A stretch of DNA of 64,000 nucleotides from Paracoccus amoyensis (GTDB lineage Bacteria; Pseudomonadota; Alphaproteobacteria; Rhodobacterales; Rhodobacteraceae), in the NCBI RefSeq assembly GCF_014490725.1, contig NZ_JACOQL010000001.1:806001-870000 (forward strand), given 5' to 3'. This document shows positions 35,809-47,195 of the stretch, piece by piece. A program made the translations under genes and the position numbers. The notes under the pieces are model-generated. The model was not told where the DNA came from. It saw only the letters and a program-made list of their open reading frames with translations, and made no database searches. Position 1 is the first letter of the stretch. Each line of letters opens with the position of its first letter.

Positions 35809-37815
35809 ATGCCAACGACCTCTGAAGCCGCCGGGACAGAGACCCGGCGGCTTTTTGTCTATAATGGTGGCTTCTGGACCAAGCCCCGCATCCATCGGAT
35901 CATGTGTCTGGCAGGATGGCGGCCATCCTTTGGGCTGCCCCACACCGACGATACGGTCGGGGTGTGGGGAGCTAGCCCGACAGCATGGCGCGGACGCGCC
36001 ATCGCCGCACGCTGCGGGGCATCGTTGCTGACGGTCGAGGATGCGTTCCTGCGCTCTGTCCTGCCGGGTCGGGGATCTGGTGCCGTCGCCAGACGCGGCC
36101 CAATCGGTCTGTTGATTGACCCGGCTGGCCTTCACTCTGATCCGTCCAGGCCATCGTTGATTGAGAAGATCGTTTCATCCGGCGCGACGACAACATTGCG
36201 CGATCAGGCCAGCGATGGAATAGCGCGACTACAGGCGCTCGATCTGTCAAAATACAACGCACATCGGCCTGATTTGCCCGCGCCGATGCCCGGATATGTT
36301 CTGGTGGTCGACCAAACCCGGAACGACGCATCCCTGATCGGTGCGGGCCGGGATGAATTTCTGGCCATGCTCAACAAGGCACGGGATGAAAATCCGGGGA
36401 AACGCATTCTTGTTCGTGCCCACCCGGAAACCAGCCGCGGATTGCGCCCCGGACATTTCACGCCCGCAGATATGCAGTCCCGCGATGAGTTCAACGATAG
36501 CGAGGTTTCGCCCTGGCGGTTGCTGCAGAATGCAGAGGCCGTCTATGCCATGTCGTCCCAACTTGGATATGAGGCAATCCTTGCGGGCCATCGCCCGCGC
36601 ATATTTGGCCTGCCATTCTATGCCGGATGGGGGCTGAGCGACGATGAAACCCCTTTCCCCGAAGGGCGTCGCGCACCGGCCACCAAAGAAGATCTTTTCG
36701 CCGCCAGCCATTTGCTTGCGCCGACGTGGTATGATCCCTGCCGTGATCAGCTGACGGATTTCAACGGTGCTGTCGACCAGCTTGAGGCCGAGGTGAAAGC
36801 ATGGCGACAGGACCGTGATGGCCACATTGCCTATGGTATGCGGCTTTGGAAGCGTCGGTTCATCACGCAAACCTTTGGCGACAGCAAAGGTTTGCGTTTC
36901 GCCGCAAAACCTTCTGCGGGGGTCACCTTGGCATGGGCCAGTAAAGCGGACGACGTGCCGCAGGCGGCTCGGGTCGAAGACGGGTTTCTGCGCTCTCGCG
37001 GTTTGGGGGCCACGCTGATACCGCCGCTGTCTTTGATCGCCGATGATCTGGGAATTTACTACGATCCGGCAAAGGAAAGCCGTCTTGAGCGTATCATCGC
37101 GTCGCCATTGCCCCCGGGCGCGGAACAACGCGCCCGGCGTTTGGTGGACACAATTCATGCCACCGGATTGTCGAAATACAATCTAAGCGTGACGACGATG
37201 CCCTTACCCGACAGCGGCGGTCGGCGCCGTATTCTGCTGCCGGGACAGGTCGAAGATGATGCATCTGTGCTTCTTGGTGCCGGCGCAGAAAAAACCAACC
37301 TTCAGCTATTGCAGCGTGTCAGGAGGGAAAATCCGAACGCTTACCTGATCTACAAGCCACACCCGGATGTCGAAGCAGGGCTGCGCATCGGCTCTGTCAC
37401 TGCGGAGGACCTGAAACATCTTGCAGATCATGTTGCCCGTGACAGCAATCCAATCAGCCTTCTGAAACATGTCGATGAAGTCTGGACCATAACCTCGACC
37501 CTGGGGTTCGAGGCGCTTTTGCGCAACGTGCCCGTAACGGTTTTGGGTGCACCATTTTATGCAGGCTGGGGGCTGACACGCGATCTTGGCGTCCCCCCTG
37601 AACGGCGACGCGCACGGCCCACGCTTGCGGCCTTGGCCCACGCTTGCCTGATCGCGTATCCGCGTTATCGCGACCCGGTCACCGGGTTGCCCTGTCCGGC
37701 AGAGATTGCGGTGCAAAGACTGACCGAGGGGGCGACACGCCAAGGCCCTGATTTACGCATATTGGCCAAAATACAGGGTGCGCTGGCCAGTTATTCATGG
37801 CTATGGCGGCGCTAA
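35809..37815 (+). CDS. kpsC: capsule polysaccharide Kdo transferase, KpsC type
   Basis: 668 residues built as a tandem duplication. Each half carries VED-FLRS (about 75 and 390), a DQTRNDASLIGAG / GQVEDDASVLLGAG motif, a RAHPE or KPHPD motif, and FYAGWGL near its end. KpsC is a dual retaining beta-Kdo transferase that lengthens the poly-Kdo linker of group 2 capsules. The ATG at 35809 follows the wza stop by 8 bases. Its 3' end overlaps ribD on the other strand by 4 bases. Confidence 0.92.
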   Translation: MPTTSEAAGTETRRLFVYNGGFWTKPRIHRIMCLAGWRPSFGLPHTDDTVGVWGASPTAWRGRAIAARCGASLLTVEDAFLRSVLPGRGSGAVARRGPIGLLIDPAGLHSDPSRPSLIEKIVSSGATTTLRDQASDGIARLQALDLSKYNAHRPDLPAPMPGYVLVVDQTRNDASLIGAGRDEFLAMLNKARDENPGKRILVRAHPETSRGLRPGHFTPADMQSRDEFNDSEVSPWRLLQNAEAVYAMSSQLGYEAILAGHRPRIFGLPFYAGWGLSDDETPFPEGRRAPATKEDLFAASHLLAPTWYDPCRDQLTDFNGAVDQLEAEVKAWRQDRDGHIAYGMRLWKRRFITQTFGDSKGLRFAAKPSAGVTLAWASKADDVPQAARVEDGFLRSRGLGATLIPPLSLIADDLGIYYDPAKESRLERIIASPLPPGAEQRARRLVDTIHATGLSKYNLSVTTMPLPDSGGRRRILLPGQVEDDASVLLGAGAEKTNLQLLQRVRRENPNAYLIYKPHPDVEAGLRIGSVTAEDLKHLADHVARDSNPISLLKHVDEVWTITSTLGFEALLRNVPVTVLGAPFYAGWGLTRDLGVPPERRRARPTLAALAHACLIAYPRYRDPVTGLPCPAEIAVQRLTEGATRQGPDLRILAKIQGALASYSWLWRR

Positions 37816-38822
37816 TCCTGTCGTCGCACCCAACGGTGAAAAAGATCGGGGCCGATCGGACAGGTCTCGGCCAGATCGAAGCGCGGTGCATCTGACAAGT
37901 GTTGCAAGGCCAGCGAACCGATCGACGCGCGACCATCGGCACCGATCATAACCCCCGCCGTGTATCCCATGACCTGATCGACCATATCGGCCCGTAGCAG
38001 GCTGGCGGCCAAAACGCCCCCGCCTTCGCAAAACAGCCGCGTTATCCCACGTGCGGCCAGATCCGTCATGATGTTGTCCACAGCCCCGGAAACCTGCCAA
38101 ATCGCACCATGCTCTGCCCCCTCGGCCGCGAGATCCGGCAGCGCTCGTGATGAGGCGATGATCCTGACCGGCTGCGTTGGCGTATGAAATCCGCGCACAT
38201 TCAGCGCGGGCAGATCAGCACGCGCCGTTCCGCCCCCAACCATAATCGCATCATGGGTCATTCGCATGGCATGGACGTGCTGTCGCGCCAGCGGCCCGGT
38301 GATCCACTGACTTTCCCCATCGGCAGTGGCGATGCGCCCATCAAAGCTGCTGGCAAGTTTTAACGTTACAAAAGGCCGACCATGGGTAACACGAGACAAA
38401 AATCCCGCCTGCAGCGCACGGGCGCGGTCTTCTGATACGCCTTCGACAACCTCGACGCCGGCATCGCGCAAGATCGCATGACCACGGCCCGCCACCCGTG
38501 GGTCTGGGTCGGTCATCGCGCTGACTACCCGCTTGACGCCAGCCTCAACCAAACCAACCGCACAAGGCGGTGTCTTGCCAATATGGGCACAAGGCTCCAG
38601 CGTCACATAGGCGGTCGCGTCACGCGCAAGAACCCCAGCCTGATCCAGGGCAACCCGCTCGGCATGGGGACGCCCGCCGGACTGCGTCCATCCGCGGCCC
38701 ACGATGACGCCATCGCGAACGATAACGCATCCGACAGCAGGGTTCGGCCAGACATTCCCAAGCCCGCGCTGCGACAATCGCAGCGCATGGGCCATATGCC
38801 GAATGTCTTCATCCTTGCTCAC
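37812..38822 (-). CDS. ribD: riboflavin biosynthesis deaminase/reductase
   Basis: 336 residues with two domains. The N-terminal deaminase has the zinc site HAERVALDQAG (His-Ala-Glu) and the following TLEPCAHIGKTPPC with two Cys ligands. The C-terminal reductase has VTLKLASSFDGRIAT and LFCEGGGVLAASL. It performs steps two and three of riboflavin synthesis. The GTG start at 38822 lies three bases after the nrdR stop and gives the family N-terminus. ribE should follow but lies past the capsule genes. Confidence 0.94.
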   Translation of the reverse strand: MSKDEDIRHMAHALRLSQRGLGNVWPNPAVGCVIVRDGVIVGRGWTQSGGRPHAERVALDQAGVLARDATAYVTLEPCAHIGKTPPCAVGLVEAGVKRVVSAMTDPDPRVAGRGHAILRDAGVEVVEGVSEDRARALQAGFLSRVTHGRPFVTLKLASSFDGRIATADGESQWITGPLARQHVHAMRMTHDAIMVGGGTARADLPALNVRGFHTPTQPVRIIASSRALPDLAAEGAEHGAIWQVSGAVDNIMTDLAARGITRLFCEGGGVLAASLLRADMVDQVMGYTAGVMIGADGRASIGSLALQHLSDAPRFDLAETCPIGPDLFHRWVRRQD

Positions 38823-38825
38823 GCC

Positions 38826-39290
38826 TTAGTCGATAACCTGACCAGGACGCAGTTCAGCGACGAATTTGTCAAAGTCGTCCGCGTCCTGAAAGTTCTTGTA
38901 AACGCTGGCGAAGCGGACATAGCCGACATTGTCGATGCGCGACAAAGCCTCCATCACGATTTCACCAATCGTCTTGGACGGAATATCGGTTTCGCCCGTG
39001 CTTTCCAAACGCCGCACGATGCCTGAAATCATCTGTTCGATCCGTTCAGGTTCGACAGGCCGTTTCTGCATCGCAATCCTGATGGATCGCGCCATCTTGT
39101 CCCGATCGAAATCTTCACGCTTGCCGTTGGATTTGACCACGATCAGATCGCGAAGCTGAACTCGTTCATAGGTGGTAAAGCGTCCACCGCAGGCCGGACA
39201 AAAACGACGGCGACGGATGGCGACATTATCCTCGGCCGGGCGTGAATCCTTGACCTGCGTATCGACATTTCCGCAAAACGGACAGCGCAT
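38826..39290 (-). CDS. nrdR: transcriptional repressor NrdR
   Basis: 154 residues. A zinc ribbon with CPFC (residues 3-6) and CPAC (about 31-34) is followed by an ATP-cone ([16 protein letters not shown]). NrdR senses dATP/ATP and represses ribonucleotide reductase genes. It heads the nrdR-ribD unit. A possible NrdR box lies about 75-90 bases upstream, which suggests autoregulation. Confidence 0.96.
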   Translation of the reverse strand: MRCPFCGNVDTQVKDSRPAEDNVAIRRRRFCPACGGRFTTYERVQLRDLIVVKSNGKREDFDRDKMARSIRIAMQKRPVEPERIEQMISGIVRRLESTGETDIPSKTIGEIVMEALSRIDNVGYVRFASVYKNFQDADDFDKFVAELRPGQVID

Positions 39291-39352
39291 TTATTGATCC
39301 CCTATCCCGCAATCCCCAGAAAGTATAGGATGCTTGGTAGGGGTTGGGTAGT

Positions 39353-39380
39353 GTTATCCACAGGCCACTATATCCAGTTT
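39353..39380 (+). promoter_or_regulatory. DnaA-box-like site beside an NrdR-box-like site
   Basis: TTATCCACA (about 39354-39362) is a perfect DnaA consensus. It is followed at 39365-39380 by CCACTATATCCAGTTT, which by eye matches 12 of 16 bases of the NrdR box ACACTATATATAGTGT. Both lie in the nrdR-dodecin gap. A single DnaA box is weak evidence; the NrdR-like site beside nrdR is more telling. Confidence 0.3.
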
Positions 39381-39538
39381 GCACTTTCTGTGGCGCGAAT
39401 GCCGCTTAGAACGGTGGAAACCCTTATAGTCGTGTTATTAGAGGGGGTTAAAGAAAAAATCCCCTCGCAATCCCACTTTGATTGATCTCTCGCGCAGCCT
39501 TGTTCTACTCTGATATCATTTCAGCACAGGAGGAGAAA

Positions 39539-39742
39539 ATGAGTATAGCCCGTGTCACCGAGATTTCGGCAACGTCGGAAAAAGGGTTCGAAGACGCCGT
39601 TCGTCAAGGCATTCAACGCGCGAATGAGACGCTGCGAAATGTGAAATCCGCGTGGATCAAAGAGCAGTCGGTAGATTGCGAGAACGGCGCCCCGACCTAC
39701 TTTCGCGTCAATATGATGGTCACTTTTGTCCTGGATGACTGA
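39539..39742 (+). CDS. dodecin family flavin-binding protein
   Basis: 67 residues starting MSIARVTEISATSEKGFEDA, with the dodecin pattern through VKSAWIKEQ and a C-terminal beta-strand YFRVNMMVTFVLDD. Dodecins are twelve-subunit spheres that bind and buffer flavins; Trp in SAWIKEQ is the residue that stacks on the isoalloxazine ring. An AGGAGG site precedes the ATG at 39539. Its place next to riboflavin genes fits a flavin-storage role. Confidence 0.9.
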   Translation: MSIARVTEISATSEKGFEDAVRQGIQRANETLRNVKSAWIKEQSVDCENGAPTYFRVNMMVTFVLDD

Positions 39743-39745
39743 ATC

Positions 39746-40168
39746 CTAGGACGCCTGAAACAGCGCCGCTACCTGACGGGTGTGCGGCGCATTCCGATGT
39801 TCCACCACATAGATACCCTGCCATGTTCCCAACATCATCCGGCCATCAGCGATCGGAAGTTGCAGGCTGACAGGTAGGATCGCGGCCTTCAGATGCGCCG
39901 GCATATCATCCGGCCCTTCCATTGTGTGACGCAACCAATGCATCGAAGGGTGATCAGCCGGCGGCGCAATCCGATTCAGCCAGTCCAGCAGATCAATCTG
40001 CACATCGGGGTCAGCGTTCTCTTGGATCAACAAACTGCAAGAGGTGTGCCGCACCATCAGTGTCAGCAGTCCTTCTGCGGGTGCAACCCGCCGCAACCAC
40101 TTGTTGACCTGACCTGTAAATTCATAACAGGCCGGGCCTGTGGTCTGGATGGTGAAGATCGTATTCAC
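39746..40168 (-). CDS. YjbQ family (UPF0047) protein
   Basis: 140 residues with the UPF0047 core: LTLMVRHTSCSLLIQENADPD, HWLRHTMEGPDDMPAHLKA and MLGTWQGIYVVEHR. Three conserved His are visible. Members have weak thiamine-phosphate synthase activity, but the true role is unclear. It starts at GTG 40168, overlapping the rmuC stop (GTGA), so it is translated with rmuC. It converges on the dodecin gene three bases away. Confidence 0.88.
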   Translation of the reverse strand: MNTIFTIQTTGPACYEFTGQVNKWLRRVAPAEGLLTLMVRHTSCSLLIQENADPDVQIDLLDWLNRIAPPADHPSMHWLRHTMEGPDDMPAHLKAAILPVSLQLPIADGRMMLGTWQGIYVVEHRNAPHTRQVAALFQAS

Positions 40169-41655
40169 TCGGCGGCCTCGCGGCCATCTTGATCCTCGGG
40201 GCCGTCCAACACGGGCAGATCGCCGCCGTCATGATCCAGTGAAATTTTCTTCTGCGCACGCGCGCCCAATTCGCGCAGCATCTCGACTTGCCGGATCACG
40301 TTGCCCGGGCCGCGCGACAGCCGGTCAACAGCCTGACCATGCGCGCGGGCAGCGGCGTCAAGCGATTTGCCGACAATTTCCATGGAATCAACAAAGCCGG
40401 CGACCTTGTCGTAAAGCTGCCCTGCCCGCCGCGCGATCTCCAGCGCATTGGTTTCACGACGTTCGACGGCCCAGATATGTTCGACCGTCCGCAAAGTCAG
40501 CATCAAGGTGGTCGGTGTCGTCAGACCAACGCGCCGCTCCATGGCAAAACTGGCAAGCGTCGGATCGGCGCGCAAAGCCTCGGAAAATGCGCCCTCGATT
40601 GGTATGAACATCAACACATAATCGACCGAGGCATCATCCATCCGATGATACCCTTTGTCGCCCAATGTGGTGATGTGGCTGCGGATAGCGGCAACATGGC
40701 GGCGCAACGCCGCTTCGGCCTCTGCCGGGTCATCGACATTGACCGAGGTTTCGTAATCGTTCAGTGATACCTTGCTGTCGATCACCATGACTTTTTCACG
40801 CGGCATCCGGACGACCACGTCCGGGCGCCACATCTTGCCGTCATCGTCGCGCCAGCTGGCCTGCATGTCATAATGCGTGCCGACAATCAGGCCGGATTCC
40901 TCCAGCAGACGTTCAAGGACCATTTCCCCCCATGCACCCTGACGCTGTTTTTCGCCTTTCAACGCACGGGTCAGATTGACCGCCTCGCGCGAGATATCTT
41001 CCGACCGTTGATGCAGAAACGCGATTTGTTCACGCAGCCTTGCACCTTCCTCGTCCAAAACCTTGTTTCTGGTCTGTAATTCAGTTTGGAAGCGATGCAC
41101 CTGATCGCGAAACGGGTTCAGAAGCGCGGACAGATGTTCGCCCTGCGCCTTTTGCATATCGCCCTGCTGAACACGCAAGGTTTCAGCAGCCAACAATTTG
41201 AATTGACCGGTCATTTCCTCGCGCAACTCACGCAGCGTCTTGATTTCGCGGGTTGCGGCTTCCTGATCCTTCTCAGCCCGCAATTGCGCTTCGGCCAATT
41301 GCATCTGAAGGCTCGACTGATGCTGTCGCGCTTGATGCAAGGCATCGGTCAGGCCATCGCGTTCTTCTGAAACTTCGGACAAGCGGGCCGTCTGGCCCTC
41401 TAATCGAGTTTCATGCTGACTCAGACGCAGCTCAAGTGTATGCGCCCGATCCGTCAGTTCTTTCTCATGCAGTTGCAGACTGCCGATCTGCTCAAGCGCG
41501 GCTTGCCGCTGCGCCGCGTTTTCCCGCAGCAGGCGACGACCAGAAAAAACCATAAAAATCAGGGCTATCATAATGATAACGCCGATTCCCAGGGCTATTT
41601 GCAGCATTTGCACATCGCCAAGCGCACGCTGAATGGCACTAATCGTCGATTGCAT
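40165..41655 (-). CDS. rmuC: DNA recombination protein RmuC
   Basis: 496 residues. An N-terminal membrane anchor (LQIALGIGVIIMIALIFMVF) is followed by a long coiled coil (about 40-190) and a nuclease-like domain with WGEMVLERLLEESGL, DVVVRMPREKVMVIDSKVSL and YVLMFIPIEGAFSEAL. RmuC limits short-repeat recombination. The ATG at 41655 follows TTGGAG; a GTG six bases upstream is a poorer start. First gene of a pair with yjbQ. Confidence 0.93.
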   Translation of the reverse strand: MQSTISAIQRALGDVQMLQIALGIGVIIMIALIFMVFSGRRLLRENAAQRQAALEQIGSLQLHEKELTDRAHTLELRLSQHETRLEGQTARLSEVSEERDGLTDALHQARQHQSSLQMQLAEAQLRAEKDQEAATREIKTLRELREEMTGQFKLLAAETLRVQQGDMQKAQGEHLSALLNPFRDQVHRFQTELQTRNKVLDEEGARLREQIAFLHQRSEDISREAVNLTRALKGEKQRQGAWGEMVLERLLEESGLIVGTHYDMQASWRDDDGKMWRPDVVVRMPREKVMVIDSKVSLNDYETSVNVDDPAEAEAALRRHVAAIRSHITTLGDKGYHRMDDASVDYVLMFIPIEGAFSEALRADPTLASFAMERRVGLTTPTTLMLTLRTVEHIWAVERRETNALEIARRAGQLYDKVAGFVDSMEIVGKSLDAAARAHGQAVDRLSRGPGNVIRQVEMLRELGARAQKKISLDHDGGDLPVLDGPEDQDGREAAE

Positions 41656-41722
41656 AGACACTCCAAGTCATAATCTGACTATCAGTGTTCACTTTTTGTA
41701 CCCAACTGGCAAGCCCAACAAT

Positions 41723-42137
41723 TCAGATATCGATCGAGGCCAGAAACGTCACAACGCCGCCGACATATTCCTTGCGATCAAAGGTCGAAATGTCACTGCT
41801 GGCGAACCAATCCATCAGTGAACCATTACTACGGCCCGAAAACCGCATCCGCCAATCAGGAAACCGGCGTGCATCCAACGCCCCCTGTCCAAGCACGGTC
41901 ACGTCATAATGGCGCGGATCGTTGAGGATCAGATTACCGATCATATGGATGGCTTGGGCGGGCCCTTCGATCCACTGAAAGAACATACCGTCTTCGCAAT
42001 GAAGACAACCAGTTACGGCGTTTTCTTCATTACGGTCACGGGCAGATGTCAGAATATCCTGCAGATCTTCATCGTTCAGATGGTCGACGGCCGAGCTTCG
42101 GTAAACCAGATAGGCAAGGCCGTCGATTTGGGTCAGA

Positions 42138-42148
<11 letters not shown>
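41723..42148 (-). CDS. BLUF domain blue-light photoreceptor
   Basis: 141 residues, almost all BLUF domain. Aligned by eye with Rhodobacter AppA, the flavin-site residues are present: Tyr16 (LVYRSSA), Asn40 ([10 protein letters not shown]), Gln58 (FFQWIEG), Trp99 and Met101 ([10 protein letters not shown]). The domain binds FAD non-covalently and shifts its hydrogen bonds in blue light. There is no output domain, as in BlrB-type short BLUF proteins. The only in-frame start is TTG at 42148, 11 bases inside the rpoD 3' end, so expression may depend on coupling to rpoD. Its partner is unknown. Confidence 0.85.
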
Positions 42149-44108
<1,960 letters not shown>

Positions 44109-44129
44109 CGAAGGCTCCTTCTCGGGGCG

Positions 44130-44255
44130 ATGATTCGCGAATCATGCGAATCAGCGCGAATTTTTTGCTTTTTAACCTGCTCTGCCTTCGGATCAAAGGA
44201 CAGCATCGTTTAATGATTCGCAACCACAGCAACGTGATTCGTTTGCGGTGATTCT
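44130..44255 (-). promoter_or_regulatory. cluster of GANTC sites upstream of rpoD
   Basis: Six GANTC sequences (CcrM methylation target) lie in about 125 bases: GATTC at 44132, GAATC at 44139 and 44148, GATTC at 44215, 44236 and 44250. Five have the wider form TGATTCG or its complement. The pair at 44130-44145 forms the perfect palindrome ATGATTCGCGAATCAT. The block fills the dnaG-rpoD gap and should overlap the rpoD promoter. Confidence 0.7.
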
Positions 44256-44265
44256 ATCGTTTGCG

Positions 44266-46142
44266 TTAACGCTTGGGCGGCTTGCGCCAGATCTGCTCAT
44301 TCACCCAGCCTGACAGCTGCGCAGAAAGCGCGTCACGATCTTCATTCATGTCGCCACTGGTTTCCAGTTCGGGGCGTTCGGCGCGGTGCCGGGCACGTGC
44401 GATCTGCTGCATCCTCCATGTCAGCCCCTCATCGGCCTCCCCCTGAATCTCCGCCTCGGCACGGGCAAGCTCGGCACCTGCTGCGCGTTGCGCCTCCAGT
44501 CGATCCAAAAGATTATTCAGGATTGCGGCCACGGCGTCAGCATCTTGCGAACAGATCACACTGGGAGTCAGGCCCAAATGGGCGTCTGCCCGCAGCGTTT
44601 CAAGGCCCTGACGACCAGCGGGGCTTTCGCTATGCGACAAAAGATCAAAAAGCAGCGCGGCCCGGTTTTGATCTTTCGGTGTCAGCCGTTCGATCCGGGT
44701 TTCAACCGCGCCGATCAGTTCAGGGCGCAGGGCGCAGATCAGCAGGCTTGCCCCCTCCAGCAGCCCTTCGGCGGGCAAGAGACTGTTCAGTTTAACTTCG
44801 GCGGTTGATGCAGACTTGCGCCCGTTTGGTCCAGTCTTCTGACCGCGCCGCCCTGTCGTGCCGCCAAACAAGGCCCATTTTTTCTGGCCCAACTCGCGGT
44901 CGTAATGGCGACGCGTCGCCTCGTCGGGGATTTTGCCGATTGCATCATTCAGACGCTTGTCCAACGCGGCCTTCCGTTCGGGACTATCGAAAACCTGCCC
45001 TTCGATTTCCCGCGCCCATAGCAGATCGACCAACGGGCGGGCGTTGTCCAGCAATGCGCCCATCGCCCCTGCCCCGGCAGCTTTGATCAGATCATCGGGA
45101 TCTTGCCCGGCGGGCAGCACGACAAAGCGCAGCGCCTGCCCGGGCCCGGTCATGGGCAGGGCGAGATCGATCAACCGCTGCGCTGCGCGTTGACCCGCCG
45201 CGTCACCGTCCAGAGCGATGACCGGTTCGGGGCTGATCCGCCACATCAGGCGAAGCTGATCCTCGGTGATCGCTGTGCCCAGCGGTGCAACCGCCCCGTC
45301 AAATCCGGCACGCACCAGTGCGATCACATCCATGTAACCTTCGGCGACAATCAGCGCCTTTCCTTTGGCGACAGCCGCGCGGGCGGAGGCAACATGATAC
45401 AGATTGCGCCCCTTGTCGAACAAAGGTGTCTCTGGGCTGTTCAGGTATTTCGCACGGGCATTCGGGTCCATTGACCGGCCACCAAAGCCGATGCAGCGCC
45501 CCTGCCCGTCACGGATCGGAAAAATGATGCGCCCGCGAAAGCGATCATAGATCTGGCCACCACCATCCGGTTTCGCGGACATGCCGGATTCCACGATCAG
45601 GCCGTCGTCAAAGCCTTTATCCTTCAACGCCTGCGTCAGCGCATATCGTTGATCCGGGGCGAATCCGATCTCGAACCGTTCCTCCGCCGCTTGGTCCAGA
45701 CCGCGCCGCAGGAGATAGGCGCGTGCCTCGGCCGAGCGCCGGTCTGCAGCTGCAAGCGGAACCATCGGCAGGCAGCCTCGGTCACGTCGAACAGGCGGGT
45801 GCGGCGATCCGTGCGTTCTCGGGCACGCGGGTCGGGTTCGGGCACCTGCATCCCGGCCTCGGTCGCCAGAACCTTGACGGCCTCCATGAACTCCAAACCG
45901 TCAGCTTCCTTCAGAAAGGTCAGGGCATCGCCCTTGGCGTGGCAGCCAAAGCAATAGTAGAACCCCTTCTGATCGTCGCAGTGAAAGCTGGCCGATTTTT
46001 CCTGATGGAACGGGCATGGCGCCCACCAATCCCCCCTGGCCTGATTGGACTTGCGCAGATCCCACACGACCTTGCGTCCGATCACACGACTGATCGGAAT
46101 ACGATTGCGCAATTCATCAAGGAAGCCGGGTGGCAGACTCAT
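44266..46142 (-). pseudogene. dnaG: DNA primase DnaG, split by an apparent one-base deletion
   Basis: The frame from ATG 46142 has the zinc domain (CPFHQEKSASF and YYCFGCHAKGDALTF) but leaves the family pattern after WFRLQLQTG and stops at 45636. The family match resumes in another frame with SAEARAYLLRRGLD and FEIGFAPD, through the TOPRIM core (IVAEGYMDVIAL; ALDGDAAGQ) to the DnaB-binding end at 44266. One base added near 45736-45739 (minus strand GGCGCTCGG) restores about 625 residues, the normal length. Primase is essential, so a sequence or assembly error is more likely than true loss. Confidence 0.9.
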
Positions 46143-46209
46143 GGGTGGTTATTGATGCGAGGTCATGATGGGGTCAGCCTTGATTATGTGGGGGCAATTG
46201 CCTCAGGGG

Positions 46210-46797
46210 TCAATCCGCGCCGACTGCGCCGCGCACCAGACTCCAATAGATATCGCCGATCCGCTGCCGATCAAGCCGCCCCCCCTCACGATACCAGTTC
46301 GTCACCCCGGTCAGCATCGCGATCAGCGCCAGCGTCGTCAGTTTTGCATCTGCGAATTGCATCGCGCCGGTTTTTTGACCATCCCGCAAGATCACCTCTA
46401 ACGCGGCTTCATATTGACCACGCAAACGCGCGATCCGGTCAAAATTTTCGGGCGTCAGATTGCGCAGCTCCATATAGGACAGGAAAACCGCGTCCGTACG
46501 ATCCAGACTGAACCCGATGTGATAGCGAACAAAAGCTTCCAGTCGAATCAGTGGGGGATTGACCGGATCATCGTGCCAGGATGCAAGTGTATCCTGCATA
46601 TGGCTTTCCAGAAGATCAAACAAAAGCGCCTGTTTGTCGGGGATATAGGCGTAAAGCGCGCCAGCCTGCACCCCCACGGCCGATGCAATCTGGCGCATGG
46701 AGACGGCCGCATAGCCTTCTCGCGCGAAAAGACTTCGCGCGACATCGCGGATAAGCGGACCGGTGATTTCAGATCGGGAACCTTGAGTGCGGGCCAT
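46210..46797 (-). CDS. TetR/AcrR family transcriptional regulator
   Basis: 195 residues. The N-terminal helix-turn-helix (IRDVARSLFAREGYAAVSMRQIASAVGVQAGALYAYIPDKQAL, about 16-60) is followed by an all-helical ligand domain. It is typical of TetR repressors; ligand and targets are unknown. Transcribed in the same direction as dnaG, 67 bases upstream of it. The lipoprotein gene diverges 74 bases away and could be a target. Confidence 0.9.
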   Translation of the reverse strand: MARTQGSRSEITGPLIRDVARSLFAREGYAAVSMRQIASAVGVQAGALYAYIPDKQALLFDLLESHMQDTLASWHDDPVNPPLIRLEAFVRYHIGFSLDRTDAVFLSYMELRNLTPENFDRIARLRGQYEAALEVILRDGQKTGAMQFADAKLTTLALIAMLTGVTNWYREGGRLDRQRIGDIYWSLVRGAVGAD

Positions 46798-46871
46798 ACC
46801 TCATTGTATCGACGCATTTTCACCGGGGAAAGCCCGTTGCTGTTGCGCCTGCTGCGCCGTAACCTGCCGGC

Positions 46872-47138
46872 ATGAAAAACACTCTGTTTCTGGCCGCCAG
46901 CCTTCTGGCACTGACCGCCTGCGACAAACAGGCAAACACCTATCCGGCCTTGCTGCCCACCGCGCAAGTGCTGGCCGAACCTGTCCTGCCAACGCACAGC
47001 ACCGATGCCATTACATCGCCCGAATCCGTCGATACACAGGCAAAGGCACGTGCAGATGCTTTACGCGACCGTGCCCAAGCGTTGAAAAAGCCGGTAATCG
47101 ACGCGGAAACCCGCGCCAGGATGCAGAAAAACCAGTGA
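46872..47138 (+). CDS. small lipoprotein of unknown function
   Basis: 88 residues. The signal peptide (FLAASLLALTAC) ends in the lipobox LTAC. The mature part is Ala/Pro-rich with a Lys/Arg-rich helix near the C-terminus (AKARADALRDRAQALKK). No family recognised. It diverges from the TetR gene, and lldD follows after a 57-base gap. RBS is weak (GCCGGC before ATG). Confidence 0.65.
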   Translation: MKNTLFLAASLLALTACDKQANTYPALLPTAQVLAEPVLPTHSTDAITSPESVDTQAKARADALRDRAQALKKPVIDAETRARMQKNQ

Positions 47139-47195
47139 TTGAAACACTGACGATAAATCGGTAATTAAATTTGACCAATTTTCGGAGAAGTGCCC

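Noticed and set aside
39353..39362. TTATCCACA as a replication origin
   Set aside because: Only one DnaA box and no DnaA-box cluster, AT-rich unwinding element or dnaA/dnaN/hemE context.
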